A DNA stretch of 55,332 bases, from the NCBI GenBank assembly GCA_017645245.1, contig JAGCPG010000130.1, forward strand, positions 1 to 55,332, in the 5' to 3' direction. Shown in pieces: positions 17,925-28,300 of this stretch. Source of the stretch: Bacteroidales bacterium. Lineage in GTDB: Bacteria; Bacteroidota; Bacteroidia; Bacteroidales; F082. The position numbers were made by a program, and so were the translations under genes. How positions within the stretch are numbered: position 1 is the stretch's first letter; every line of letters begins with the position of its first letter. The notes under the pieces are model-generated. The model searched no databases. It saw only the letters and a list, made by a program, of their open reading frames with translations, and had not been told where the DNA came from.

Positions 17925-19097
17925 ATGAAAATTAGAGTATTATTTTTGATGGCCGTAATGGTCGTGTTGAGCGTTCAATCCTATGGCCAGGAAGCGCGTG
18001 AACCTAATGTCATTACCACGGCAGTGCCTTTTGTTTCGATTGCTCCTGATGCCCGTGGCGGATCCATGGGCGATTGCGGTGTGGCGTCAGAGGCCGATGT
18101 TTACAGTATGCACTTTAATCCAGCCAAGTATACCTTCATGGAAGACAAACTCAGTGTGGGTTTGGGTTACAGCCCTTGGTTGCACCAACTGGTGCAGGAT
18201 ATGGGCTTGGCTTATCTGGCTTTCGCCACCAAGTTGACACCTACTTCGGCACTGGCCAGCACATTGCGTTATTTCAACGTGGGTGAGATCACCTTCAGGG
18301 ATGCCACAGGCACGGAACAGGGCACCTATAAACCCAACGAATGGGCTATCGACCTTGCCTACTCCAGGATGTTGACCGATTACCTCTCAGGCGCTGTGGC
18401 CGGCCGTTTCATCTATTCCAACCTGACCCAAAACACCGAAGGCACCAACGTGGGTTGGTCAGTGGCTGCCGACGTGGCTGTTTACTACAAGCGTCCCGTG
18501 CAGTGGTTCCGCGACATGGATGCCGACTTCACTTGGGGTGTGAGCATCAGCAACATCGGTTCAAAGGTGAGTTATAGGGAAGATATGGATTCAAGAGACT
18601 TCATCCCCACTACCTTGCGTTTCGGTACAGGCCTGAAAATGGAACTCAACGAGTACAACTCCTTGGCTTTCATGGTTGATATCACCAAGCTTTTGGTTCC
18701 TACACCTCCCGTTTATGACAGCGTTGGCGGCATCCTTTACGGCAAGGATGACAACGTCTCCGTCATGGCTGGTATCATCCAATCGTTCTATGACGCTCCC
18801 GGTTACGACAAGAACGGCATCGGCAATGGTCCTTTCATGGAGGAGCTGAGCGAATATAACTGGGCTCTTGGTGTGGAATACTGGTACAACAATGTTTTTG
18901 CCGTCCGCGGCGGTTATTTCAACGAAGCAGCCTTGAAGGGTAATCGTAAATATTTTACTTTGGGCGCTGCTTTGAAGTACAATGTTTTCGGTCTTGACGT
19001 TTCTTATTTGATCCCGATCGGAAGCACCGTCGGTGTCAGCCCGTTGGAGAATACCTTAAGATTCAACTTGACTTACAGCATCGCTGCGAAGGATTAA
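17925..19097 (+). CDS. porV: PorV-type T9SS outer-membrane shuttle protein
   Basis: A 390-residue outer-membrane barrel of the FadL-like PorV family: signal peptide cleaved after SYGQE-type residues, then TAVPFVSIAPDARGGSMGD, which is the hallmark start of PorV. The rest alternates amphipathic strands, ending LRFNLTYSIAAKD. PorV collects cargo from the SprA translocon and delivers it to PorU. It follows the two porU genes and ends before a bidirectional terminator. Length is typical. The neighbouring SprF/PorP family lacks this N-terminal motif. Confidence 0.93.
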   Translation: MKIRVLFLMAVMVVLSVQSYGQEAREPNVITTAVPFVSIAPDARGGSMGDCGVASEADVYSMHFNPAKYTFMEDKLSVGLGYSPWLHQLVQDMGLAYLAFATKLTPTSALASTLRYFNVGEITFRDATGTEQGTYKPNEWAIDLAYSRMLTDYLSGAVAGRFIYSNLTQNTEGTNVGWSVAADVAVYYKRPVQWFRDMDADFTWGVSISNIGSKVSYREDMDSRDFIPTTLRFGTGLKMELNEYNSLAFMVDITKLLVPTPPVYDSVGGILYGKDDNVSVMAGIIQSFYDAPGYDKNGIGNGPFMEELSEYNWALGVEYWYNNVFAVRGGYFNEAALKGNRKYFTLGAALKYNVFGLDVSYLIPIGSTVGVSPLENTLRFNLTYSIAAKD

Positions 19098-19112
19098 CAA
19101 TTTAAAGATCAT

Positions 19113-19149
19113 AAAAAAAGGCGGCCGATTCATTTCGGCCGCCTTTTTT
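19113..19149. terminator. Bidirectional terminator between porV and the C25 protease gene
   Basis: A nine-base perfect stem GGCGGCCGA/TCGGCCGCC (19120-19128 with 19135-19143) with a six-base loop is flanked by an A-run on the left and a T-run on the right. It serves porV on the plus strand and the convergent protease operon on the minus strand. Confidence 0.92.
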
Positions 19150-19167
19150 GTTGCTGTCCCGAACGTG

Positions 19168-22100
19168 TTATCTGATCACGTTCAGGTGCTTGGTGCTCAC
19201 GCCCTTGTCGGTGACGATTCTCACCAGGTAGGAACCTGTTGGGAACTGGGTCATGTCGACGCTGAGCTTGTCGGTGTCGATGTCGGTGTCATACACCAGC
19301 TGGCCAACGGCGTTGAAGACGCTGACGTGGGTCATGCCTTCACATTCGATGTTGACCTTGCCCGTAGTCGGGTTGGGGTAGAGCTTGGAGCTGTTGGCCA
19401 CCTCGTTCACACCGTATGAGTTCCTGACCACGATGTCCATGGTGCTGGCGCCGTTGTTGCACTCTTCGGTAGGAGTGGCAGTGAGTGAGGCATTGCCCTT
19501 GAAGGTTTGGTTCCAAGTGATCTCGGCAGTCTTGCCGTCGTTGGCGACCACCATGGTGCCAGCTTCAGCCGGTTCGAAGGTGAAGCCGACCATCACGTCG
19601 TTGGTGACCGTGTAAGTGCTGACGTTGGTGACGTAAGCGTCAAGGTCGTTGTCGCCGCTGATTTCGGGAACGGCAACCTTAGGCGTCACGTTGGCGGTGA
19701 AGGTCAATTCACCCTCGGCGTAGATAGTCTCGCATGTGCCGTTCGAGATGGAGTTGATCTGGTAAACGGTTGAGCTGGTCTCAGGTGTTCCGAGGTCGAG
19801 GCTGGTGGCGTCATGGGCGAGGGGATATTCCACACCGTCAACTACCAACACGAAATCGGTCTCGTTGGGATTCATTTCGAGATATCCTTCAAGATTGAAA
19901 GTCATGATGGCATCATCGCCTTCGCAGATGTCAACGGCATCGGCGGACAAGATGATTTGAGGCATCGGGCTCCAGACAATGTTGTATTCGTAAGTGACGG
20001 GGCCGCAGGCCACTGAGGTGGCGGTGGCAAGGAGTGTCACGCTGCCTGCTGCGATATCCTCGGCGCTTGGCGTGTAGGTGGTTTCCAATTCATTCGGATC
20101 GGCAAAGTCACCGCTGCCTAAAGTGGTCCAAATAAAGGAGTCGTATTGGCCTGAGACGACTTGGACAGCCACGGTTTGAGGTTCTTGGACGGGGCAATAG
20201 TGGATTCCGCCAAGAGCGGCTTCAATCACCACGTTCTGAGCGAAGCTCAAGGTCATGTCGTCGGACAGGGTTTGGTTGCCTTTGTGAGCCGTCAGGGTCA
20301 GCACAACGCTGCCGTTGGCAAGGTCTTGCTCACCGGGGGTGTAGGTGGGAGTCATGGCGGTGGCATCGTCGAAGGTGCCGTCGCCAGCAGTGGTCCATTC
20401 CAAGGAGGTTTGGTTGGCGGCATAGCCGTTGATCAGGGCGCTTGAGCCTTCGCAAACGTCCATGTCGAGACCGGCGCTGACAGTGAGACTCACGTCACGA
20501 GGCAGGATGACGAAGTCGATCCAGCAACAGTCCTCACCGCTGCTGACGGAGGTGTCTTTCTTATACTTCCATTTGAAGGTGTGTTGGCCGGCGGTCACGA
20601 AATATTGTGCCCTATTCCAAGCCACATTGCCCGACCAGTTGTTCTTTTCCTGGTTGTCGATGTAGAAATACATCTTGTCGTAACCGGATTCGGACGACAC
20701 CTTATAATAGAAAGCGATAGAGTCGGCAACGCCAACTTCGAAGGTAAGGATCAACGAAGTCTCCTGACTATTGCCGATAGTGCCTGATTTCACGCAATAC
20801 TGACCCTCGTAGGGCTCGTTATTGCAGATGGTCCAAGGATAGGCGCCGTCGTTTTGCCACAGACTTGGGTCGATTGAGCCCAGTTCGAAGTCTTCGACAT
20901 TGAGGCCGATCTTTGACATGAAGTCTCTGGTATCAGTGTAAACGCCCGAAGTTGAGGTCAAGGTGTATTCAGCGGCGAAGCCTGAGGGAGCGCCACCCAC
21001 AAAGACCTCGAAGTTAGCGGTTGCCGATCCGTTGGCGGCGATGCTATTGATGGTGATGGTGGCGTCGCCGATGATCTGCAGGAAGGCGTTGTTCATCTCA
21101 AGGGTGATCTCAGTGGCCTGCGAGTCGGCATTGCCTTTGTTTTGTACGGGGAATCTCAGTGTGGCCAGCTCGCCTGGATCGAGGCGACCGTTGCCGTTGC
21201 CTTCAATTTCAACGATGGAGACGTTGCCAATCTCGAAGACAGGGGCGTAAGCCTTCATGGTGATATGGTTCTCGTAGACGTCATCACCACTGGTGATGTT
21301 GATCACGAACTCGATGCTGGTCTTGTTGGGAACCTCGTCGGAGATGGTGAAGCTGAAGGCTTCATTCAGGTCAAGGGTCATGTTGGAGTTGATGTCGGTG
21401 AAGTCGGCGGTGCCATCGGTGATGGTCACATACTCCGATTCAGTGGTGAGCGTCATCGAACCGCCAGGAGCAGTGGTGTTGCCGACGTTCTTGAGCTGGA
21501 GGTTGAATCCGGCATCCTCGCCGAAGTTAAGCTGAGAAGCATCGTTGTCGAGCTCGTATTGGTTGATGATGATATACGGACCGTCGGCGGGGATGACGTC
21601 GATGTCAGCCTCGTAACGGAGATAGTCCTGGCCGGTGACGGTGAGGTGCAACACGGTGGGAGGCACTTGTGACGGGATGGTCATATTCTGCACGCTGCCC
21701 GTTCCCTCTGCCACGGCCACCACTTCGAGGTTGTTGCCTTCGCCCTTGGTCAAGGCGATGGTGGTGCCTTCGGGAGCGGTGATCTGGAAGGTGGTCAGTC
21801 CGGCAAGCTGCACGCTCTGATGGTTCACGGTCATGGTTTGTGGAACCTGGGTGTAGATGCGTAGGAAGGCGTCGCAGTGGGCGGTGAACATGGTGTAGGT
21901 GATGTCCTTGTCGTCAGTGTTGTAAGGCCAAGCGGTCTGTGAGAGGAAGTACTTGCCTGCCACATTGCCGAATGCAGGACGCCAGTTGCCCCTGTTGTTG
22001 TAGCCGGGGAAGTTGGTGTTGGAGGGCAAGGTGGGCATGAAGTCAGGTTGGAACTGGTCATAGACACCCCAAACGAAGGCGTCGTTGACGAACGAGTAGG

Positions 22101-23793
22101 AGACTTCGGTGGGAGAGAGGACGCCGACAGCGCCAGCGTTCTGGCCGTTGGAAGTACGGCGCATCCATTTCTCAGTGAAGCAGTTGCCGTTGTCACCAGT
22201 GTAGTTGAACATACCGGTCTCGCAGTTGATGGACATCACAAAGGGCAGTTTGCCCACGTTGTTCAGCTGATCGATATGATGGTTGCGAACTGCGGGTTCG
22301 CCCCAGCCTTCGTCAAGACCATGGTCGCGGTGCTGTACCCAGAAGGTGCCGTTGTTGACAGCTTGAACCACTTGGTCAGGAGTGCCACCGGTCCAGCCAC
22401 CCATATCTGCAGGTGAGGCAGGGATGTAGTTCGTGCCTAAAGGGCCGAAATAACTAGTGACTTGGTCGGTGTTCTGAGCTTCAGACCAGATGGCGCCCGG
22501 TGTGCCGCTGTAGATGCAGTTGATGCGCTGTGGGGTGTAACCATGGGCTCGCATGTAACCGCCGAAAACCTCGGAGCACAGCTGGAACCAGCGCTCAGTC
22601 TGCCATCCCAATGCGGTGATGGGGCTGGTGTAGAACGAAGCGTCGGTGTTCGGAGTGGTTTCGTAATCGATCTGCTTGCTAACAAAGATGGGGAGCTCAG
22701 AGGCGTTCTGGGCGACCAGGCGAGAGAACACCATATCGGGCAGGTTGTCGTTACCTTGGGCATCGGCGTAGAAGTTGTCGGTGATGCAGGTACCGCTGTA
22801 GGGGTGGCTGGTGGTCTCACCGGGGATACCCTGAGCCATGTTGGTGTTGTGGTCACCGAACAAGCAAATGGCAACAGGAGCGATCTCCCAGCTGGCGTAG
22901 GCATCGTGGATCCAAGTCTTCAACTGAGTCGTGGAGGTTGCCGGAATCTCGTCGAGGCGGTAGACTTCGGTGATGATACCTTGCTTCATGCGGAACTCCT
23001 TCAGTTGCTGTGCGTAGGGAGCCCATTCGTCATTGTTGGGAGTGATGATGATGTACTCGGCACCATCGCGGTTGTTCCTGATCCAGTCCTGCATACGGGC
23101 CTCATAGTCGATCGCTGGAAGTTGGTCGTAGTTGGCCAGCTCAGCGGCGAGAATGGGATCCCAGTAGGGGGAACGCAGGCGGTCTTCGCCGAAATGGCCG
23201 TTGCCGCCCTCATAGCTGAGCGACAGCTCCACATCGGTATAAACCACCAACTCCTTGGTCACGGGGTTGTATTGGAATGGGGTGATGGAAACGGTGACGG
23301 TGTTGACGCCACGGATGTACGATTCGCCAATGGTGAAGGGGTTCTCAGGATACAAGGCGTTTTTACTGTACACCTTCATGTCCTTCTCATAGTTCATCTC
23401 TGGATCCTCGTTTTCGGCTTGGATGCGGAGGGCGGGGGCGATGTTCACGTTTTGGAACGTCTGAGTCTCGGCGCGAACCACGTTCAATGTGGCTGTGGCA
23501 CCTTGTGGGATGGCGATCATGCGGCTCTCAACGGGGAGGTTCGGAAGACCTTCGTCGTTGGGGATGCTGATGGCCTTGATGCTGATTTCTGACATCTCCT
23601 CGCCGCGATACTGGATCTGGCTGAGGGAGAACTGTCCCAGCTCATAGTTGATGCGTGCACCGTCCCTGGTCTTGTGTGTCATGGAGAAGCCTTGGCTGCC
23701 CTTGACGGGGAAGGTGTACGTCTGAGCCACGGCCAAGTTGGCGATTAATGCCAGGATGGCGATGGCGAGCGTTTGGAGTAATCCTTTTTTCAT
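19168..23793 (-). CDS. Gingipain-like C25 cysteine protease, T9SS cargo
   Basis: A 1541-residue secreted protein. Order: signal peptide (to about residue 23, VAQTYTF), a propeptide of about 200 residues, a peptidase C25 domain (about 235-620) with the His-Cys pair His491 (HRDHG) and Cys524 (SINCETG), then long beta-sandwich regions (CARDB-like, MAM/jelly-roll-like with GEDCCWIDF, and Ig/PKD-like repeats), and a type A sorting domain starting LYPNPTTGKV and ending in HLNVIR. The sorting domain predicts T9SS export and surface attachment. It is a candidate extracellular protease, comparable in plan to gingipains but not assignable to Arg or Lys specificity. It is the last gene of the operon starting at 28766. 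Confidence 0.88.
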   Translation of the reverse strand: MKKGLLQTLAIAILALIANLAVAQTYTFPVKGSQGFSMTHKTRDGARINYELGQFSLSQIQYRGEEMSEISIKAISIPNDEGLPNLPVESRMIAIPQGATATLNVVRAETQTFQNVNIAPALRIQAENEDPEMNYEKDMKVYSKNALYPENPFTIGESYIRGVNTVTVSITPFQYNPVTKELVVYTDVELSLSYEGGNGHFGEDRLRSPYWDPILAAELANYDQLPAIDYEARMQDWIRNNRDGAEYIIITPNNDEWAPYAQQLKEFRMKQGIITEVYRLDEIPATSTTQLKTWIHDAYASWEIAPVAICLFGDHNTNMAQGIPGETTSHPYSGTCITDNFYADAQGNDNLPDMVFSRLVAQNASELPIFVSKQIDYETTPNTDASFYTSPITALGWQTERWFQLCSEVFGGYMRAHGYTPQRINCIYSGTPGAIWSEAQNTDQVTSYFGPLGTNYIPASPADMGGWTGGTPDQVVQAVNNGTFWVQHRDHGLDEGWGEPAVRNHHIDQLNNVGKLPFVMSINCETGMFNYTGDNGNCFTEKWMRRTSNGQNAGAVGVLSPTEVSYSFVNDAFVWGVYDQFQPDFMPTLPSNTNFPGYNNRGNWRPAFGNVAGKYFLSQTAWPYNTDDKDITYTMFTAHCDAFLRIYTQVPQTMTVNHQSVQLAGLTTFQITAPEGTTIALTKGEGNNLEVVAVAEGTGSVQNMTIPSQVPPTVLHLTVTGQDYLRYEADIDVIPADGPYIIINQYELDNDASQLNFGEDAGFNLQLKNVGNTTAPGGSMTLTTESEYVTITDGTADFTDINSNMTLDLNEAFSFTISDEVPNKTSIEFVINITSGDDVYENHITMKAYAPVFEIGNVSIVEIEGNGNGRLDPGELATLRFPVQNKGNADSQATEITLEMNNAFLQIIGDATITINSIAANGSATANFEVFVGGAPSGFAAEYTLTSTSGVYTDTRDFMSKIGLNVEDFELGSIDPSLWQNDGAYPWTICNNEPYEGQYCVKSGTIGNSQETSLILTFEVGVADSIAFYYKVSSESGYDKMYFYIDNQEKNNWSGNVAWNRAQYFVTAGQHTFKWKYKKDTSVSSGEDCCWIDFVILPRDVSLTVSAGLDMDVCEGSSALINGYAANQTSLEWTTAGDGTFDDATAMTPTYTPGEQDLANGSVVLTLTAHKGNQTLSDDMTLSFAQNVVIEAALGGIHYCPVQEPQTVAVQVVSGQYDSFIWTTLGSGDFADPNELETTYTPSAEDIAAGSVTLLATATSVACGPVTYEYNIVWSPMPQIILSADAVDICEGDDAIMTFNLEGYLEMNPNETDFVLVVDGVEYPLAHDATSLDLGTPETSSTVYQINSISNGTCETIYAEGELTFTANVTPKVAVPEISGDNDLDAYVTNVSTYTVTNDVMVGFTFEPAEAGTMVVANDGKTAEITWNQTFKGNASLTATPTEECNNGASTMDIVVRNSYGVNEVANSSKLYPNPTTGKVNIECEGMTHVSVFNAVGQLVYDTDIDTDKLSVDMTQFPTGSYLVRIVTDKGVSTKHLNVIR

Positions 23794-23823
23794 TGGTTTA
23801 ATTAAATGTTGAGTTGTTATTGA

Positions 23824-24624
23824 TTATTGAAGATTATGACATGCGTCGTGAAGTATTTTCTTGATGGGATAAACGACGGAGAAGTTGACTTCCACGTCAT
23901 GGGCGTGGATGCCTTCGGTCTGACTCCACCGTTTTTCTTTGGAGGCAAGGTTCAGAATGCCGTAGTTGAAAGCGGCATCGAACTTAAGGATCAAGGAGAA
24001 GTTCTCGAAGCGCAGCTTGGTCATCAGGCCTAGACCTGCCACGGCGCTGAGATTGGGAATGGGTTTGAAAGCCTCCTTTTTTTCCGGAAGTGGATTGTCG
24101 CCATTGGGGCCGTCAAACCTCTGGGTGACAGACTCTACCATTGTATCCAATGGAATATCGAACTCTGGCCCGACAAAAACGTAGGGGATGACCTTGTCAT
24201 CCTTGATCATTCCTTTGAAATAGTAGGATACCGGAACGCGAACAGTAACCACGTGATAGGCAACGGAATAGGTAGTTTTCAGTATGCCAAAGTTTGCGAG
24301 GCTGATTTCGTATTCCTTCTCATTGTGCATTTTGGAACCTTTTTGGGCGAAAGTGCTTTCCAACCCAACCGACCAGCGCCCCAAGTTACGCTCCAGAAAG
24401 ATACCAGCCAAATAACCGAAGTTGCCGTTGTAGGTCGTTTCCTTCAGCGCCAGCTTTTGCATGTAGCTCCAAGGACAGCCGACTTTCAGACCGACATTAT
24501 AGTTGCTGAACCCTTGGATGGATTGGCGGGTTGACTTCAAAGGCTTACGGAACTGCCCTTGGGCGAATCCCTTCGCACCAGCCAAAGCCATCAGAGTGAA
24601 AATCAGGATCAGGGTTCTTTTCAT
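23824..24624 (-). CDS. PorT-like outer-membrane beta-barrel protein
   Basis: A 266-residue protein with a signal peptide (cleavage near GFAQG) and a chain of alternating hydrophobic strands such as NVGLKVGCPWSYM, GYLAGIFLERN and VTVRVPVSYYFKG, the pattern of the outer-membrane beta-barrel family that includes PorT. VPVSYYF followed by a PYVFVGPEF segment is typical of this family. True PorT is essential for T9SS, but the family is broad and I cannot call it PorT itself. The ATG at 24624 lies 2 bases after the upstream stop and gives a clean signal peptide; a TTG at 24630 would add two residues. It is the third gene of the protease operon. Confidence 0.72.
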   Translation of the reverse strand: MKRTLILIFTLMALAGAKGFAQGQFRKPLKSTRQSIQGFSNYNVGLKVGCPWSYMQKLALKETTYNGNFGYLAGIFLERNLGRWSVGLESTFAQKGSKMHNEKEYEISLANFGILKTTYSVAYHVVTVRVPVSYYFKGMIKDDKVIPYVFVGPEFDIPLDTMVESVTQRFDGPNGDNPLPEKKEAFKPIPNLSAVAGLGLMTKLRFENFSLILKFDAAFNYGILNLASKEKRWSQTEGIHAHDVEVNFSVVYPIKKILHDACHNLQ

Positions 24625-24626
24625 GG

Positions 24627-25358
24627 TCAAAAACTAAACGGAGTATTGTTACTTCTATCAGGCAACGTGTCCCAAACACGGCAAGGGATAATGTCAGGAT
24701 TGGTGGAATAAGGCTTCATGTACATGAGAGTGCCTGGATAGTAGCCCTGTGTCGGTGGAAAGTCGATGGCAAGGATCTTTTTGCCGATATGGTAGTTCGA
24801 AACGCCAAGGATCTTGTTGGTAGAATCATATTCCACGGTCCCCGTAATGAGATAAGCCCAAGTCGGATTGCCCTCTTTTTCGGAGAAAAGCTTCTTTTGG
24901 TAGTAGGCGGTGAAGTTGTTGCCGTACCCGATGACAAAGATGGAGTCCGTCGTAATGAAGGACTCGTCGCCGGTGTGCGCTTTGATATGCATCTTATAGC
25001 CGGCAATGTTTTCGTTGCAATTGAAGAAGTGGTGCTTGTAAACGGAGTTTTCCAATCCGGGATTGTTATAGGAAGGCATGATGGTGTCAACACCCATAAT
25101 CGTAATCTTACGGTATCTGATGCAGGTGTCGTATTCCAGCTTTTCCACAATGAAACTAAGGGAGTCAATGTTGGGCGGGGTGTGCCCAAAATAGATGTTT
25201 TCCACACCGATTGCATTAAGCAGGTCGGGATCGATGAGATCCTCCACCCATGGGATATGTTGCGGATCGTTGACGTTGATATCGATTCCGTCATCCGAAC
25301 ATGCGCTCAGACCTATCAGAAGAAGCAGTAAAACAAGGTGGAGGAATTGCTTTTTCAT
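24627..25358 (-). CDS. Small lipoprotein of unknown function
   Basis: A 243-residue protein with a clear lipoprotein signal (LIGLSACSDDG, lipid Cys near residue 20). The acidic residues right after the Cys (SDDGID) resemble the lipoprotein export signal used in Bacteroidota to place lipoproteins on the cell surface. The rest is a soluble beta-rich domain with no motif I recognise. It lies between the adhesin (9 bases upstream) and the PorT-like barrel, so it belongs to the same operon and may form a surface complex with them. Function unknown. Confidence 0.75.
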   Translation of the reverse strand: MKKQFLHLVLLLLLIGLSACSDDGIDINVNDPQHIPWVEDLIDPDLLNAIGVENIYFGHTPPNIDSLSFIVEKLEYDTCIRYRKITIMGVDTIMPSYNNPGLENSVYKHHFFNCNENIAGYKMHIKAHTGDESFITTDSIFVIGYGNNFTAYYQKKLFSEKEGNPTWAYLITGTVEYDSTNKILGVSNYHIGKKILAIDFPPTQGYYPGTLMYMKPYSTNPDIIPCRVWDTLPDRSNNTPFSF

Positions 25359-25367
25359 GATGGAGGA

Positions 25368-28300
25368 TTATTTTGTGATGACTACCTTTTTGGTCAATAG
25401 GCCATCGCGGCTAGTAATGGTGAAGAGATACACACCGGGGAGCAAACGGCTTGAGTTATAGCGGAAGTCGTTCGATTCGTTGCCGTTGTAAACTTGGAAT
25501 TGATCGATTTGGGTTCCTTGCATGTTGAACACTTTCACCGAGATCTCGCCAGGCATGTTGGTGAACGACAGGATCATGTTGCCGTCGTTAGGATTGGGAT
25601 AGATCTCCACGTTGCTGTGAACGGATATCTCAGGCGCGCCATAGGAACTGCAAATAATTTGTTTTGACTTGGAGAAAGGTTCATTTCCGCAAATCGAGCT
25701 TCCGGAGCCTGTGCTCTCAGTAGTGGCGATGAGAAGAATGGTATCGAGTTCGTAGGTATAGATCGATAACAGACAACGGTCGTTATCAATGCTGTAGGGC
25801 GTTAGATCCCATTTGTTGAACGGCGAGCCGTCCATGTAGGTCAGTTTCCAAGTGGTGTTGTGCGATCCTTGGGTTTCAATGTAGTAGTCTTCAACGGTAT
25901 ATTGGAACTCGGATCCGCCGATGACCCAAGTTTGGCCCTCAACCCGTTCGAAGGTAGGAGTGTAGTCGAACGTAATTTTCAAGGTAACCGTGGAGTCGCA
26001 ACCGTGAGTGGTCTCGATGGTCTTGGTGTAGGTTCCCGATTCGGTGTAGTTGTACGACTCGTGGTTCCATCCGAATTCCCAAGTGTATTCGTTGCACGCG
26101 GTGGTGTCTATTGTTTTCGGGTGGGAGTAATTGACGGTAAGGTCAAGGACGTAGGTGCTGTCGCAGTTGAAGTTGGATCCGCCTCCGATGGGGTATGAAG
26201 CGACATAACGTCCTGAAACTCCATAAACTTCGCCATTGACAGGCCAGGGGTAATTGTCACATTCCGTACGAGCCTCTTCATGGTAGAACTCTTGATGGAA
26301 CTTGAGGTTCAAACGGTATTTGATGTCGCATCCGCCCTGTGGATCGGGAAGGATGATCTCGTCGTAGGTATCCTCGGTATAGGTAAGTCCTGTCTTGTCC
26401 CAGTAGTACGAAGGCGTGTCATCGTAACCATAACATTCATACTGGTTTTGCATGGCAGGCATCTGGTAGGGGCCTACCGAGAGGATCAGTTTTTCAACCT
26501 TGAGGCAACCGTGGCTGTCGATGGTGTCGAAATAGGCGATGGTGCCGTCTTGGTCGTACAAGGTGCCATGGAAGTTGTAGGTCTGCGAGGTGCAGATGGT
26601 GGGATCGACGATGGTGGTGTCGTTGGCCGGATAAACCGTCAGGTTGAGCCATACCACGCTGTCGCAGCCGTGAATGGTCTCCAAGGTCTCATAATACAAG
26701 CCCGTGGCGTTGTAATAATGACCGTGGAAGTGGTAGCTGGTACCTGGGCAGATGTATTCGGTGGTGGTGTTGGCGTTGGGATAGGTGGGATAGTGGTGCA
26801 AGTGCAGGGTGATGGTTTTTTCGCAGCCTTGTGCGGTAGTGGTTTGATACACATAGTCACCTTCCTCAGAGTAGCTGGTGCCGTAAAAGTTGTATGAGTC
26901 TCCCGGGCAAATGTAGTGATCTTCTTCCTCGTGTACGGGATGGTTGACCGTGACAGTGGTCGATACGGTTTGGGTGCTCATGCCGTCACTTACGACGCAG
27001 GTGTAAGTGGTGGTTTGTGTGGGATGGGCAATGGGGTTGGCGATGTTGGGCGCACTGAGGCCAGTGGATGGTGACCATGAGTAAGAGAAGTTTCCGGTGC
27101 CGCCCACGGCGACGGCGCGCAGCTGTGCGGACTCACCCAAACAGATCGAGTTGGGGGTGGCGCTGGCGGTAGCGGTCATGTTGGAACCTTCAACGAGGAC
27201 GCTGACTTCGTCGGTGCTGGAGCATCCGCCTTGAGGATGGGTGACGGTGAGTGTGAAAGTGGTGCTTTGCTGAAGGCTAACGGTCTGGGTGGTTTGCGCG
27301 TTGGGGTTGGTCACCATGTTGGCAGGCTCCCAGTGATAGTTGAATGAGCCGCTTCCTCCTGATCCGCTCAAAGTGGCCGTAGCGCCGTAGATGACAGTCT
27401 GGTCCGCACCGGCATTTGCCACTGGATTGGCATAAACGGTGACGTTTTGCGACTTGGTGCTGGTGCAGGTGCCATTGCCGCAACTTACGGTGAGCGTCAC
27501 GTTATGGTTGCCTGGATTGGTGAATTGGAAAGTGGGGTTTTGAAGGGTAGAGCTGCCTTCACCGTCGAAGTCCCAAGCGTAGGTCATGGACTGGCCGGCG
27601 GGGGTGGTGGTGGAGGTGCTGGTGAATTGTGTCGGACTGCCCTGACAAACGGAGTTGGCATTGAAGTTGGCGGTGGGTTTGGCGTAGACTGTGACTTCGG
27701 TGGATGCGTTGTTGGTTTGGCCATTAAGGCTGATGGTGCAGGTGTAGGAACCCGTATGGTTCATGGAGCAGTTGTTGATGATGGGGTTCTGCTGATTGGA
27801 GCTATAACCGTTGGGGCCCGACCAGGAATAGGTGGCTCCGGCTTGTCCGTTGGCCGTCAGGTGGATGGCGTCACCCACGCAGAACGGGCCGTCGTTGTCG
27901 ACAAGGGGAGGCATGATGCCGCAGTCGGTGGTGCCGTTGCCGCTGGTCTTGCTGAACGTAATGTTACAGTTGGCGTTGGAGTAGTTGGTGATGATTAGGA
28001 TGTAATACTGACCGGTTTGGGCCGATGAGGGAATCTGACAGTTTTCAGTGGCGGCGGTGCTATAGCTGCATGAGACCACCTTTGGTGAGGTGAGCCCGTT
28101 GGGACATGGAGTGATGGGATCGTCAAAAGGTCCCCAGCAGCAGAAGTCGATGTCAACACTGGGGGTGCTGTACATGTGGATGGTGATGCTGCCTGGGTTG
28201 CCGATACGCATGTAATACCAAGCCGGGTTGGGCGTGGTGCTCAGGCAGTTGTAGTTGGGGCCGCTCTCTCCTGAACCTGCGTTGACACCGGCGGGAAAGT

